A stretch of 64,000 nucleotides of DNA from Leptospira yanagawae serovar Saopaulo str. Sao Paulo = ATCC 700523 (GCF_000332475.2 NZ_AOGX02000015.1:868001-932000), one strand, 5' to 3'. Counted from the first letter of the stretch, positions 1 to 9,160 are shown. A program made the numbers and translations. The notes: generated by a model from the letters alone, not told the origin.

Positions 1-8
1 GGTGTTAA

Positions 9-1168
9 ATGATAAAGTTTCAAATTGTTTGGCATCGATCGATATTCTACTTTTTTTTTGCTTTCCAAACTCTATATTTTTTCACCCATTGCAAAGGGGA
101 AAATTTTTCCAATGTTTGTGATCCTCAGAGCAAAGCATACTATCAGACTATTTTTTTAAAGTTTGCATTGAATGATAAAAGTATAACTTGTGGAATTGGT
201 CCATTCGCCGGAAAAGAAATTACATCATACTCAATTCCTTCATTAGGAATATCTGGAATTATCTCAGATACGAATATCAGTCTTGTGTCTGATACACTCT
301 CGTCTTTTACTCCGTTAGTTGCTAAATTTACAACCACTGGGGAAAGTGGTTCGATAGGTAACGTAACGCAGACGAGTGAGGTTACCTCAAATTCGTTTTC
401 GTCAAATCTTATTTATACGGTGACTGCTACTGATGGTACTAGTAAGGATTATACTGTCACTCTTACTGCTCCAAGAATCTATGGAGGTTCATCTTTAGTA
501 ATTTGGTTCAAGGCAGACAGTCTTAATTTATCTGATGGTGCAAATGTTCAAACCTGGAATGATTTTAGTGGAAGAGGCAATCATCTCACGCAAATAACTT
601 TCCCGACAAGACAACCAATTTATAGATTGAATCAGGTGAATGGTCTTCCAGCTCTCATTTTTCACAAGCATCTTTGACTTCGATGAGTTACACTGGTGGA
701 ACTGGATTTTCATCTGTTAACAGCGGATCTTTTTTCTTGGTATTTAAGATGCCACAAACTCATCCTGCCACAAATTTACTTTTAGTTGGTCCTGCAAATG
801 GAAGAGAGATTAATATAGGTGCTTCACCTGGAAATGAGTTGTATCTTTGGCGAAATGGGTCTGGACTAACTCCTCCATCTGTCAATTCTATTCCCATTAC
901 CACTTTTATCGCAATTGCCAGTGTTCAGAATACTACTGTTAGTTGGCAAGAATATTGGAATGGTGACTTAAAAGGGAATGCAACCTCAAATATTGAAAGT
1001 TATGTGACAGGCACAGTTGGATCCCTTTCCAATGGCAACATGGATGGTGATGTAGCAGAGTTTTTCTTTTTCGATTCAGCATTATCGCAAAATGAAATCG
1101 ATAAAGTATTTTGTTATTTGAGGGCTAAATACAAATTGATTGCTACTACGAAAAGCTGCGGAATATAA
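9..1168 (+). pseudogene. LamG/cadherin-like surface lipoprotein, frameshifted
   Basis: Two reading frames make one protein. The first (9-677) starts at ATG 9, with a hydrophobic leader ending in FFTHC that could be a loose spirochaetal lipobox. A beta-sandwich segment ending KDYTVTLTAP follows, then the start of a concanavalin/LamG-like domain (VIWFKADSLNLSDG, WNDFSGRGNHL). The rest of that domain continues in another frame to 1168. The break lies at a T5 run (658-662): one extra T would give ...LIFSQASLTSMSYTGG and one uninterrupted protein of about 386 residues. The role is probably carbohydrate or surface binding outside the cell, inferred only from the fold. The upstream edge of the window hides the promoter. 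Sequencing error or slipped-strand switching are alternatives to true inactivation. Confidence 0.6.
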
Positions 1169-1172
1169 ATCA

Positions 1173-1479
1173 ATGACAAGGCCGACTCATATACTCAAAG
1201 TTTTAACCAAAAACTTGCCTTTAGATACCGACTCAGTTTTCACCCGCGGTCATTTTCCTTGCACACACCCATCCGTAGATATTGTGTATCGCCTGCAGTC
1301 CTTTTTGGAAAAATTTTGAATGTAGAAAACTACAAAGCACTATCGGTTCAAAAGATTGACGAGAGTGAAAAATACCTACTTAATTTATCCAAGTTGAGTA
1401 TACAACCATAGAAATTTACCATCGCCCATCAATGTATCATTACCAAAATGTATTACAATTCACTCCTGAAGATGAGTAG
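1173..1479 (+). pseudogene. Degraded small gene of unknown function
   Basis: Starting at ATG 1173, four bases after the preceding stop, a frame of 48 codons ends at TGA 1317-1319 (...SFLEKF). Adding one T to the T4 run at 1314-1317 continues it as LNVENYKALSVQKIDESEKY and so on up to a stop at 1409-1411. A second added base near 1403-1407 continues it to TAG 1477-1479 (...IEIYHRPSMYHYQNVLQF). The restored product would be about 102 residues. I do not recognise the family. The amino-acid composition is protein-like in each successive frame, which is why I read it as one decayed gene rather than noise. It could instead be one real 48-residue ORF. Confidence 0.35.
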
Positions 1480-1629
1480 AGTCATCCAAATCCCCAAAAT
1501 ATTGGAAATTTGATAAGGGAACTGAACCAAAATTGTAATATTTAGTTAGCATGTGTTAGGTGAAATTGGGCTAGTTTTAGTACAAGTCCTATTTAGCACC
1601 ATGGTTTGCTAACTCAGTTTTCATTTGAT

Positions 1630-1650
1630 TCGTAATTTTTCGGATTACGA
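1630..1650. promoter_or_regulatory. Small inverted repeat upstream of the chemoreceptor gene
   Basis: TCGTAAT (1630-1636) and ATTACGA (1644-1650) form a perfect 7-bp inverted repeat with a 7-base loop, followed by an AT-rich run. It lies about 70 bp before the chemoreceptor start in the otherwise featureless stretch 1480-1718. It could be an operator or a weak terminator for the upstream remnants; the sequence does not decide. An AAGAGG ribosome-binding site is visible just before ATG 1719. Confidence 0.3.
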
Positions 1651-1718
1651 TATTATTTTATTTTCTAATTCACAACATTTAATAAACTAAAGCTAACATT
1701 AAGAGGAAAATCATACGT

Positions 1719-3760
1719 ATGTATTCTTATTTTTCAAATATAACCATTCGATCCAGACTTATCCTTTTACCTCTTCCTGTTCTCCTATTTTTGTTGATAG
1801 CACTGGTTTTGTACATTCAATCACAGAATCAGGAAATTGATTTTTCGTTAAAAGAACAAAAGGGAATCGAAATTATCAAACCAGTTTATTTTGCCTACAA
1901 AGTAGCATTGCCAAAATTTAAAATTGGCAATGAGAATGTAGATGATCTGAAACCAATGATAGAAGAAGGAAATGTAACCATTCTCAAATCAGGAATCCTA
2001 TCTGAAGACTCTAAACAAATTCAAAAATGGAATACGTATTTATCATACGATCGATTTGACCAACTCACAACACGCAACTTTTTGGAAGATACACAATCTT
2101 TAGCGGTCAAAATTGGAGATCATTCCAACTTAATTTTGGATCCAAAACTTGAATCTTATTACCAAATGGATATCATCTTGTTCCAAATTCTAGCATTGTG
2201 GAAACATGTCGGGCAACTGAAAGAATTAATTCGAGATGAGTACTTAGGAGAGAATCGAAAAAGAAAGAACTTCTCCAATATTAGTTATACAAAATCGATC
2301 ATATCAATTAGTGCCATTGAAGATATTTGTATCAATATAACAAATTCATATCATAAAACAATGGAAAATGCTCCAATCTACCAAGAGAAGATTCAAAAAA
2401 ACGTAAACCAGTCCAATGAAACTTGTAATGCTTATGTTGCTGAATTGAAAAAAGTACTCATCACTCAATTAACCAAACCAGATTCATCAGACGAATTATT
2501 TAATATCATCCATAAGGGAACATTTCTTAGATCTGAGATTCAAAATTTCTCAATATCGGTATTTGAAAAATTGATAGAGGAACGTTTAGCAGAACAAAGA
2601 TTCCATCGGATGGTTAATATCATCATACTTGCATTGGCACTGAGTATTTCTATCCTTTTGATTTTTCTCATTTTTAAAAGTATCAATCTTCCTTTAAGAA
2701 CCGTATTAATCAAAATTGAAGAATTATCGAGTGGTAATGCAGATCTAACAAAACAGTTACCTTCATTTGGCGAAAATGAAATAGGTGAAATTTCTGGTTC
2801 TATCAATCGGTTCTTAAGTCAATTACATGATATTATCATTCAACTCAAATATTCTGTTAACCAAGTTGAAAAAAGTTCAGAACAATTAAAACTAGATGCC
2901 TCTTCCGTATCGGATAATGCAACTGGACTCGCATCAACCACGGAAGAGTCTGCCGCTTCCTTGGAAGAACTATCGTCATCCTTTGAAGTGATGTTTGGTT
3001 CCATTACCGATGAAACAAAAAACATTTCAAAAATTGCAGAAGAGATTCGCAATATTCCATAGTCAATATTGAAAAGGAACTCTCTCAGTTATCTATTGAA
3101 TCTGTTACATCAACTCAGTTGGCTGATAAAGGGAATGGTTCCATTCGTAGTACAGATCGTTCGATGGAAGATATACGATTGGCAACTAAAGAAATTTCAG
3201 GGATTGTCGGGTTGATTACCGATATTTCGGAACGAACCAATTTGCTCGCCCTCAACGCGAGCATAGAAGCTGCAAGAGCTGGCGATGCAGGTAGGGGATT
3301 TGCCGTTGTGGCTGAGGAAATATCCAAACTCGCAGACAAAACGAGAACATCTGTGAAAAACATTATGGTATTAATTACTAAAACAGATACTGCGGTAAAT
3401 ACTGGCATCGACCATGTAAACGAAACGGTAAATGTACTGAATGAAATTGTAGGCCAATCCAATCGAATTCAATTGGGTGTCACTAAGTTAAAAGGTGAAA
3501 TTTCATCCCAATCCAATAGTTTAACAAATGTTTCAAATGAACTGAAAGAACTTCAATCATTGGCCGAATCGATCGAAACATCTTGCCAAGAACAAAAACG
3601 TACTTCCGAGGATATGGTTGTGAGTGTAAATTCGTTATCAGGAAATGCACAGGAACTTGCACAAAGTTCGGAAGATTTAAACCGAGTCAGTGTGACAATT
3701 AGTACTGTCGCAAAAACCATTTCTACGATTGCAAATTCTTTTGTAACTTCTAATCGATAA
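1719..3760 (+). pseudogene. Methyl-accepting chemotaxis protein, frameshifted
   Basis: The protein has a first membrane helix (about residues 11-30), a periplasmic sensor region of about 265 residues, and a second helix (about 297-320). A HAMP domain (NLPLRTVLIKIEELSSGNAD) and a long coiled coil follow. The first frame stops at 3060-3062 after AEEIRNIP. In the next frame the coil resumes as [18 protein letters not shown] and runs into the highly conserved hairpin tip ([20 protein letters not shown]) that contacts CheA/CheW. One added base near 3055 (TTCC to TTTCC) restores a protein of about 680 residues. As read, the first product lacks the signalling tip and the second lacks sensor and membrane anchor, so neither should work. 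AAGAGG before ATG 1719 is a fair ribosome-binding site. cheW lies at 18.3 kb. Confidence 0.75.
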
Positions 3761-3875
3761 AAATGAATTGATCATCAAACGATTTTTGAATCATGCAATT
3801 GGAATGGAATTATTTGTTCTTTGAAATCAAATTCCTTCTTGCTCTTTCCGAAATATATTTCTGTAGTGAATTCAA

Positions 3876-4511
3876 ATGGCAATGAATTCCACTACAAAGA
3901 AAGATAAATGGATTATAGGTTCTTTATTATTTCTTAGTTTTGTTCCAAGCATAGCGGGTCTCGTACGTATTTTCCAACTGACAACTGGATCTGGTTATAC
4001 GGTAGAAAACCAAAGGTTTTTTGATGACCCTATTCCTGTTCTATTTCATATCGTTTCTGTCCTCATTTATAGTATTTTTGGTGCATTCCAATTTGCTCCT
4101 GGATTTCGAAACCAACATCTTACATGGCATCGTAGATCTGGTAGAGCACTTGTTTTCTTTGGATTAACCTCTGCTATCTCCGGAATTTGGCTCACACTTG
4201 CATATCCCAAAGTCCCAACTGACGGAGACTGGTTATTCGGTATCCGTTTGTTCGTTGGATTTTGGATGTTGTTCTGTTTGGTTTTGGGATTTGGATTTGC
4301 TTTTCGTCGCAAATTCCATCTACATAGCCATTGGATGATCCGAGGTTATGCGATAGGAATGGGTGCTGGCACACAAGTGTTTACTCATTTGCCATGGTTT
4401 GTGATTGTTGGTGGAGACCCTTCGGGTGTCCCAAGAGATTTGATGATGGGAGCCGGTTGGTTTCTCAACTTTTTATTTGCCGAATGGATCATCCGTAAAA
4501 AAGGAAAATAA
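3876..4511 (+). CDS. DUF2306-type integral membrane protein
   Basis: A 211-residue protein with about six hydrophobic segments. The layout WHRRSGRALVFFGLTSAISG in the middle and HLHSHWMIRGYAIGMGAG near the end is typical of DUF2306 membrane proteins, where conserved histidines lie at membrane edges and may bind haem or a metal. The biochemical role of the family is not established. The start at 3876 gives MAMNSTTKKD; the second ATG two codons on is equally possible, and no strong ribosome-binding site is visible. The gene stands alone between two disrupted signalling genes and seems intact. Confidence 0.7.
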   Translation: MAMNSTTKKDKWIIGSLLFLSFVPSIAGLVRIFQLTTGSGYTVENQRFFDDPIPVLFHIVSVLIYSIFGAFQFAPGFRNQHLTWHRRSGRALVFFGLTSAISGIWLTLAYPKVPTDGDWLFGIRLFVGFWMLFCLVLGFGFAFRRKFHLHSHWMIRGYAIGMGAGTQVFTHLPWFVIVGGDPSGVPRDLMMGAGWFLNFLFAEWIIRKKGK

Positions 4512-4589
4512 GTTTTTTTTAAGAATTTTGAAATTCGAGAGATTTCTAATTTAGCAGTTGCCAGATTTTTTCCAATCGGTATGCCTAAG

Positions 4590-4618
4590 TAAGTTTCGAC
4601 TAACGTAAGCGAAACTTA
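4590..4618. repeat. 9-bp inverted repeat (hairpin) before the NMT1-kinase gene
   Basis: TAAGTTTCG (4590-4598) pairs perfectly with CGAAACTTA (4610-4618) around an 11-base loop. There is no T-run after it, so it is not a typical intrinsic terminator. It ends 13 bases before the GTG start at 4632 and would sit in the 5' leader of that mRNA, where it could hide the ribosome-binding region. Part of it (AACGTAA ... TTAGTGGG) resembles a segment at 9016-9046. Confidence 0.5.
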
Positions 4619-4631
4619 GTGGGATGTACGA

Positions 4632-6821
4632 GTGGAAATAGAGACAAAACAAATTCGTAAGATCCCCTCTTGGATTAAAATTCTTAACCCATTCCTCTTT
4701 TTCGGACAATCTAGTTTTGCTAATGAGTCAGTTGGCCTGTACTTAAAGTGGAAACACCAATTCCAATTTGCTGGTTATTACACTGCCTTAGAAAAAGGAT
4801 ATTATAAAGAAGTGGGACTTGATGTCACCATTCATGAAAGTAAAAATGGATTGGAGGGATTACACCAATTTGTTTCCGAAAAGGAAGCTCGTTATGGTGT
4901 TGGTACAAACGAAGTTTTGTTACAATGGCATGCAGGAAAACCAATTGTAGTCATTGCAGTTATCTTCCAACATTCTCCCACCGTATTATTTACCAAAAAA
5001 ATCCAAACAAATCAAAGTATCCAAGATTTACTGGGAAAAAAGATTATGTTGTCTCCACATGTTTATGAAATTCTTGCTTATTTAAAAAAGGAAAAATTTA
5101 ATTCAAATAATTTCAAAGAACTTCCTCATAGTTTTCGATTTTTGGATTTGGTAGAAGGAAAAGTTGCTGCCTTAGATGGATATTCAACAACACAAACTTA
5201 CGAATTCCAAAAAATAGGATTTCCAGTCATGGTTTTTTCTCCAAGAACCTAAGGAATTGATTTTTATGGAGATAATCTTTTTACAAGCCAACTCGAAATC
5301 CAAACCAATCCCAATCGCGTAAAACGATTTAGAGAGGCTAGCCTTCGCGGTTGGAATTATGCAATGAAAAACAAATCCGAAATAGTGGATCTTATCTTTC
5401 AAAAGTATTCTAATGATATAACAAAGGAACAACTATTATTCGAAGCAGATGAAATGGAATCATTGATTCAACCTAACCTTGTAGAGATTGGTTACATGTA
5501 CGAAGGAAGATGGAAACATATTTCGGATGTGTATGCTGACTTTGGAATGTTGCCAAAAAATCTAAATTTAAACGGATTTTTATACTATCCCAATCCAAAA
5601 CCGGATTATGGTTTACTTGTTTCGATTTTTGTATCGGTATTTGGATTTTTGTTAATTGTATGGGTATTACAGAGGTATCGATGGAATGTGCAATACTCAG
5701 AGAATCTGAGAAGAGAGGTATTACATCGGACAGATGAATTAAAAGTATCAAATGATAACCTTCATTCAACAAATAAAATTTTAGAATTAAAATTGAGTGA
5801 GTTAAGAGAAGCACAAAGTAAATTGTTAACTTCAGAAAAATTGGCAACAATCGGAAATGTGACGGCAGGTATGGCCCATGAGTTAAATAATCCTCTAGGT
5901 GCGATTGTATCAACAAACAGTGGTATAACGGACTTTTTTCATAAAGAACTGAATTCCATCATCCACCAATTGGTTTTATTTTCCAAAGAAGATAGAGAAC
6001 GTTTTTTCCTTCTCATCAAAAGGTATACCAATATTCAAATAGATCTTCTGATTGGGAAAAAAGAAAGGGAATTCAAAAAAGATTTAAAAATGAAAATGGT
6101 TTCAATTTTAAATAAACAGGAAGATTTGATAGAAGAAGATTTTTTAGATCTACTCATCGATTCACTTGCATATACTTTGGAAGAAAAGTTAAATTGGATT
6201 TTGGAGAGTTCAAATGCTGCTAAAATTTTGGAATTAGGATCAAAAATAGCAAATGTATATCGATCGAATTCTATTATTTCTCTTGCCTCAGAAAAATCGA
6301 CCCAAGTCGTAAAAACATTAAAGAATTATCTACTGACAGATGATGCTTCCCATAAAGAAGAAAGAAATATCGACATCATCCAAGGAATAGAAACCATATT
6401 GTCTTTGTATGAGTACCAAACGAATAATCGTGTGAGATTCATAAAAGAGTTTCGTTCTCATAGAAAAGGAAAGGGCAATCAGGACCTTTTCCAATTGGTT
6501 TGGGTCAATTTACTGAATAACGCTTTGTATGCGATTCGCAATGAAGGTACAATTGAAATTGAATCGAAAGATGATGGTCCGTGGATGGTCGTCAGTTTTA
6601 TTGATGGAGGAATGGGGATCCCAGATGAAATCAAAGATCGAATCTTTGATCCATTTTTCACTACGAAAAAGGAAGGGGAAGGATTGGGGTTAGGACTGGG
6701 TATTTGCCGTAAGGTTATGGAGAAAATAGGTGGTCACATTCAATGCGAAAGCCGGGCCGGACAAACTCGATTTGATGTGTATGTACCTGCTGATGAAGGC
6801 TCTCCATCAACTGGTTCTTAG
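4632..6821 (+). pseudogene. NMT1/THI5-like binding domain fused to a sensor histidine kinase, nonsense mutation
   Basis: Both halves lie in the same frame and are separated by a single TAA at 5250-5252. The N-terminal half has the substrate-binding fold of NMT1/THI5 proteins (LKWKHQFQFAGYYTALEKG, YYKEVGLDVTIHE). After the stop the domain resumes as GIDFYGDNLFTSQLEIQ, where relatives usually have a Tyr, so a Tyr codon seems to have become TAA. Next come a membrane helix (about residues 326-348), a coiled coil, the phospho-acceptor motif MAHELNNPLG and a complete ATPase domain (N box LLNNALYAI, G boxes DGGMGIPDEI and EGLGLGLGICRKV). No separate response regulator is adjacent. The start is GTG 4632; an internal restart (for example ATG 5364) could still make a kinase without most of its sensor. 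Confidence 0.75.
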
Positions 6822-6874
6822 CTTGCAAATTAGACTAACCCAACCCAAAGTCAAACTGACACAAAAAGTTACAA

Positions 6875-7312
6875 TCAATTGGGAACACTTTTCTTATGCT
6901 TTTTTTCTTTATAAATTGTTTTATCAATTTCCAATGCATTTTTTAAAAGAGGAATGAGGATGGAGGATTTGATTTCATCAGGGGAATGAAATGTCAGGCA
7001 GTACACTTGTTTACGATTTTCTCTTTCTAAGATTTGCTTTGGATCTTCCAATAGATAGCCATTACAAAATCCAAATTGAACACCTGACTTGGGACCAGGT
7101 TTGATGGATGCTGGCCAAATAAAACAAACGCGACTGTTTTGGAAATAATACAAAACCGAATAGGAAATTCTTTCTTCCAAGTTAGGGAATGTATTTAAGA
7201 TTTCCTTAAGTTTCATAACCATTTCCATCTCGGTTTTCGTAATGGAAGAATAAAAAGTATCAAATTTGTGTTTGTTTTTCAGATCTTCTTGTTTTAATTG
7301 ATTTGTTTTCAT
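6875..7312 (-). CDS. DUF1801 (YdhG-like) protein
   Basis: A 145-residue soluble protein. The central stretch (ERISYSVLYYFQNSRVCFIWPA, then GVQFGFCNGYLLEDP) matches the DUF1801 or iron-chaperone-like YdhG fold, a small alpha/beta protein of uncertain function. A short N-terminal helix-rich extension and a lysine-rich tail flank it. It converges on the kinase pseudogene and is followed upstream (7313-7546) by an AT-rich, gene-free stretch in which I see nothing specific. The family call is moderately sure; no function is claimed. Confidence 0.6.
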   Translation of the reverse strand: MKTNQLKQEDLKNKHKFDTFYSSITKTEMEMVMKLKEILNTFPNLEERISYSVLYYFQNSRVCFIWPASIKPGPKSGVQFGFCNGYLLEDPKQILERENRKQVYCLTFHSPDEIKSSILIPLLKNALEIDKTIYKEKKHKKSVPN

Positions 7313-7545
7313 GTTTTGTTTCTCAATTCATTCTAAAGAAAACTCCAACGATGAACCATTCCTCTTTTTGATAGAAAAACCATAGCTTCATTGTCCTTTT
7401 CTGCTCGTAAACTAAAATTAATTCTTCATGAATTTAATTAGAAAAGGAATATAGATTTCTGATTCCATTGATTGATACAAAATAGAAAATCGAAGTTACG
7501 GAAAGTTTGGTTGAGTTTTGTCTTTTGGTAGAAGAAATAATTTCA

Positions 7546-7555
7546 GTTAGGTGGT
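7546..7555. repeat. Left arm of 10-bp inverted repeat flanking the recombinase gene
   Basis: GTTAGGTGGT here is the exact reverse complement of ACCACCTAAC at 8656-8665. This arm overlaps the stop codon of the recombinase gene. The first seven bases fit the integron core consensus GTTRRRY. Confidence 0.5.
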
Positions 7556-8653
7556 ATGTTTTGGATCTTTATTTGGAATTTGATCAAGTGGGCTTTTGAT
7601 ATTTTCAAGTCGGCTTCTTGCTACTTTTGTATAAATTTGAGTGGTACGGACACTTGCGTGTCCGAGTAGAGTTTGGATCATTCTCAAATCAGTTCCCAGT
7701 TCTAATAGATGCGTAGCGAAAGCATGCCGCAAACTATGGAACGTAACTTTCTTTGTAATGTTGGCTTTAACGACTGCTTGGTTAAAAATAGTTTCTGCAG
7801 TGCGAATGTGTAAAGGTTTTCTGTCCATACCAGGGAATAACCATTCGATCGATCGCATTTCGTTATAACTGTACTTAAGCAATAAATTGTATTCTCGGAT
7901 TTTTAAGTATTCTTTTAATTCGTTTATCAGTGAAGTGGCAAGAATTGTATACCGGTCTTTTTTACCTTTCCCTTGTGTGACTCGAATCATATTTCTTTCC
8001 AAATCAATGTCCTTCGTTTTTAAATGGATAACTTCTCCTACACGTAAACCTGCTGAGTAGCTTAACAAAAGTAACATTTTATGTTTTATATTTGGTAAAG
8101 CATCAAAGATGGATCTTGTTTCTTCAGCGGTTAAAACTTCAGGAAGTTTTTGTTCCCCACTCATTTTTGGAAATTTTAAATGCAGTATTTGCTTGCGCAC
8201 AACTTTGAAATAAAAAGTGAAGGCTTGCCTTGCGCTCCTAATGGTTGCTGATTTCACTGATTTTTCTTTTACTTGGTAGTCTAAAAAATTTTCTATGTCT
8301 TTGGATTTGATATTGATTGGTAATTTTCCTGTAAAAGAAAGGAGAAGACTTAAGTGTGAGTAATAGGTTTTTGTGGTGCAAAGACTAAAATTTCGTTCCC
8401 TTGCTCCTTTAAAAAAATCTTCTAGTATTCCACATTGTTTTGGAATTTCTTTGAAAACAATGCGTATGTCTTCATTGGAAAATTCAGCTAATACTCGTTT
8501 TATGGTATTAGGTTCGTTTGGGAAAGACCAAGTTTTATTGTCTGGATGGTAAATCGATTTTGGTATGGATTTAACAATTTTTACAATTGATTCCGAATAA
8601 GGGAAATATAAATGGAATCGTTTGTCTTCTGCAGAAAGTTTGAATTTCATCAT
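7547..8653 (-). CDS. Tyrosine recombinase / integrase
   Basis: A 368-residue site-specific recombinase, full length for the family. Residues 1-75 form an extra N-terminal domain (IYHPDNKTWSFP) resembling HARP/arm-type beta domains. About 78-160 is the SAM-like core-binding domain and 170-355 the catalytic domain. The catalytic set is complete: Arg204 (AGLRVGE), a Lys near 230 (GKGKKDR), His306 and Arg309 (HSLRH), His332 (LLGHAS) and Tyr341 (IYTK). It ends in KSPLDQI, as many integron- and Bacteroidetes-type recombinases do, but lacks the extra segment typical of integron IntI proteins. No phage or transposon genes are near. It may be a Xer-like housekeeping enzyme, a relic of an element, or an integron-type integrase; the first two seem likelier. 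Confidence 0.88.
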   Translation of the reverse strand: MMKFKLSAEDKRFHLYFPYSESIVKIVKSIPKSIYHPDNKTWSFPNEPNTIKRVLAEFSNEDIRIVFKEIPKQCGILEDFFKGARERNFSLCTTKTYYSHLSLLLSFTGKLPINIKSKDIENFLDYQVKEKSVKSATIRSARQAFTFYFKVVRKQILHLKFPKMSGEQKLPEVLTAEETRSIFDALPNIKHKMLLLLSYSAGLRVGEVIHLKTKDIDLERNMIRVTQGKGKKDRYTILATSLINELKEYLKIREYNLLLKYSYNEMRSIEWLFPGMDRKPLHIRTAETIFNQAVVKANITKKVTFHSLRHAFATHLLELGTDLRMIQTLLGHASVRTTQIYTKVARSRLENIKSPLDQIPNKDPKHTT

Positions 8654-8655
8654 AA

Positions 8656-8665
8656 ACCACCTAAC
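8656..8665. repeat. Right arm of 10-bp inverted repeat flanking the recombinase gene
   Basis: ACCACCTAAC lies 3 bases upstream of the recombinase start codon and pairs with 7546-7555. Another GGTGGT at about 8690-8695 makes a further 6-bp inverted pair with this arm, spaced by about 28 bases. This could be a recombinase binding site or operator in the divergent promoter region 8654-8800. Confidence 0.45.
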
Positions 8666-8800
8666 CTTTACGTGTTATTGGCTATAGATGGTGGTATAAA
8701 CGAAAGATTGTCTAAATTTTATGATAGAATTTGATTTATAAAATTTTTTTTTCTTGGAAAGTTCACCCTTCCTCTCAAATTGAAACGGTAAGGGAGAAAT

Positions 8801-9016
8801 ATGAATTTAGTTACAGTAGGATTGGGAATCTTTTTTATCATTTATGGGATCACAACATATGTATTACGACTCTACAAACCGAGTTTTTTTTGGAAATTGG
8901 AACCAATGAAACAAAAATGGGGAGAAAAAAGAGGATACTACATCCATGTTTTTAGTTATTCGATTTTACCTGTTTTCCTAGGTATCGTATATACAATATT
9001 AGGTGTTCGCGGTTAA
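8801..9016 (+). CDS. Small two-helix membrane protein
   Basis: A 71-residue protein with hydrophobic segments at about residues 4-22 and 50-68, separated by a basic loop (FFWKLEPMKQKWGEKRGYY). GGGAGA lies 5 bases before ATG 8801, a good ribosome-binding site, which supports translation. It is read away from the recombinase and followed directly by the folded element at 9017-9150. Another frame covers 8731-8955, but it lacks a ribosome-binding site and membrane pattern. I do not recognise the family. Confidence 0.55.
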   Translation: MNLVTVGLGIFFIIYGITTYVLRLYKPSFFWKLEPMKQKWGEKRGYYIHVFSYSILPVFLGIVYTILGVRG

Positions 9017-9150
9017 ACGTAAATTCGCATAGTTCGCGTTAGTGGGGCGCCTCCCAATCATTTAAAAATACATTTTATTTCGTAATGGACCGGGCCCTCC
9101 GCTACAATCTTTCTCATTCGAGAAAGGATTTCCGCTAGGGTCCCTGGCGC
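9005..9150. repeat. Structured GC-rich intergenic element with nested hairpins
   Basis: GTTCGCG occurs twice as a direct repeat (9005-9011, 9032-9038), each followed by a TTA. Downstream, CTTTCTC (9109-9115) and GAGAAAG (9120-9126) form a perfect hairpin that extends through AAT/ATT with one bulged G. Outside an unpaired region holding two TCCGCTA copies, GGGCCCT (9092-9098) pairs with AGGGTCCC (9137-9144) with one bulged T. The whole fills the gap between the small membrane gene and nadB, which converge. A bidirectional terminator is the simplest role; the bulged, two-stem layout also resembles an integron attC site, but no matching core sites close it. Confidence 0.5.
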
Positions 9151-9160
9151 AAAATTAGAA

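Noticed and set aside
3050..3125. Programmed ribosomal frameshift in the chemoreceptor
   Set aside because: No slippery heptamer or downstream stem is evident, and chemoreceptors are not known to use frameshifting; a base loss is simpler.
8731..8955. Alternative 74-codon plus-strand gene overlapping the small membrane gene
   Set aside because: No ribosome-binding site, and its translation lacks the two clean membrane helices seen in the 8801-9016 frame.
7547..9150. Complete mobile integron
   Set aside because: The recombinase lacks the additional integron-integrase segment, no attC closed by paired core sites could be built, and only one tiny ORF would be a cassette. Kept only as a hypothesis.
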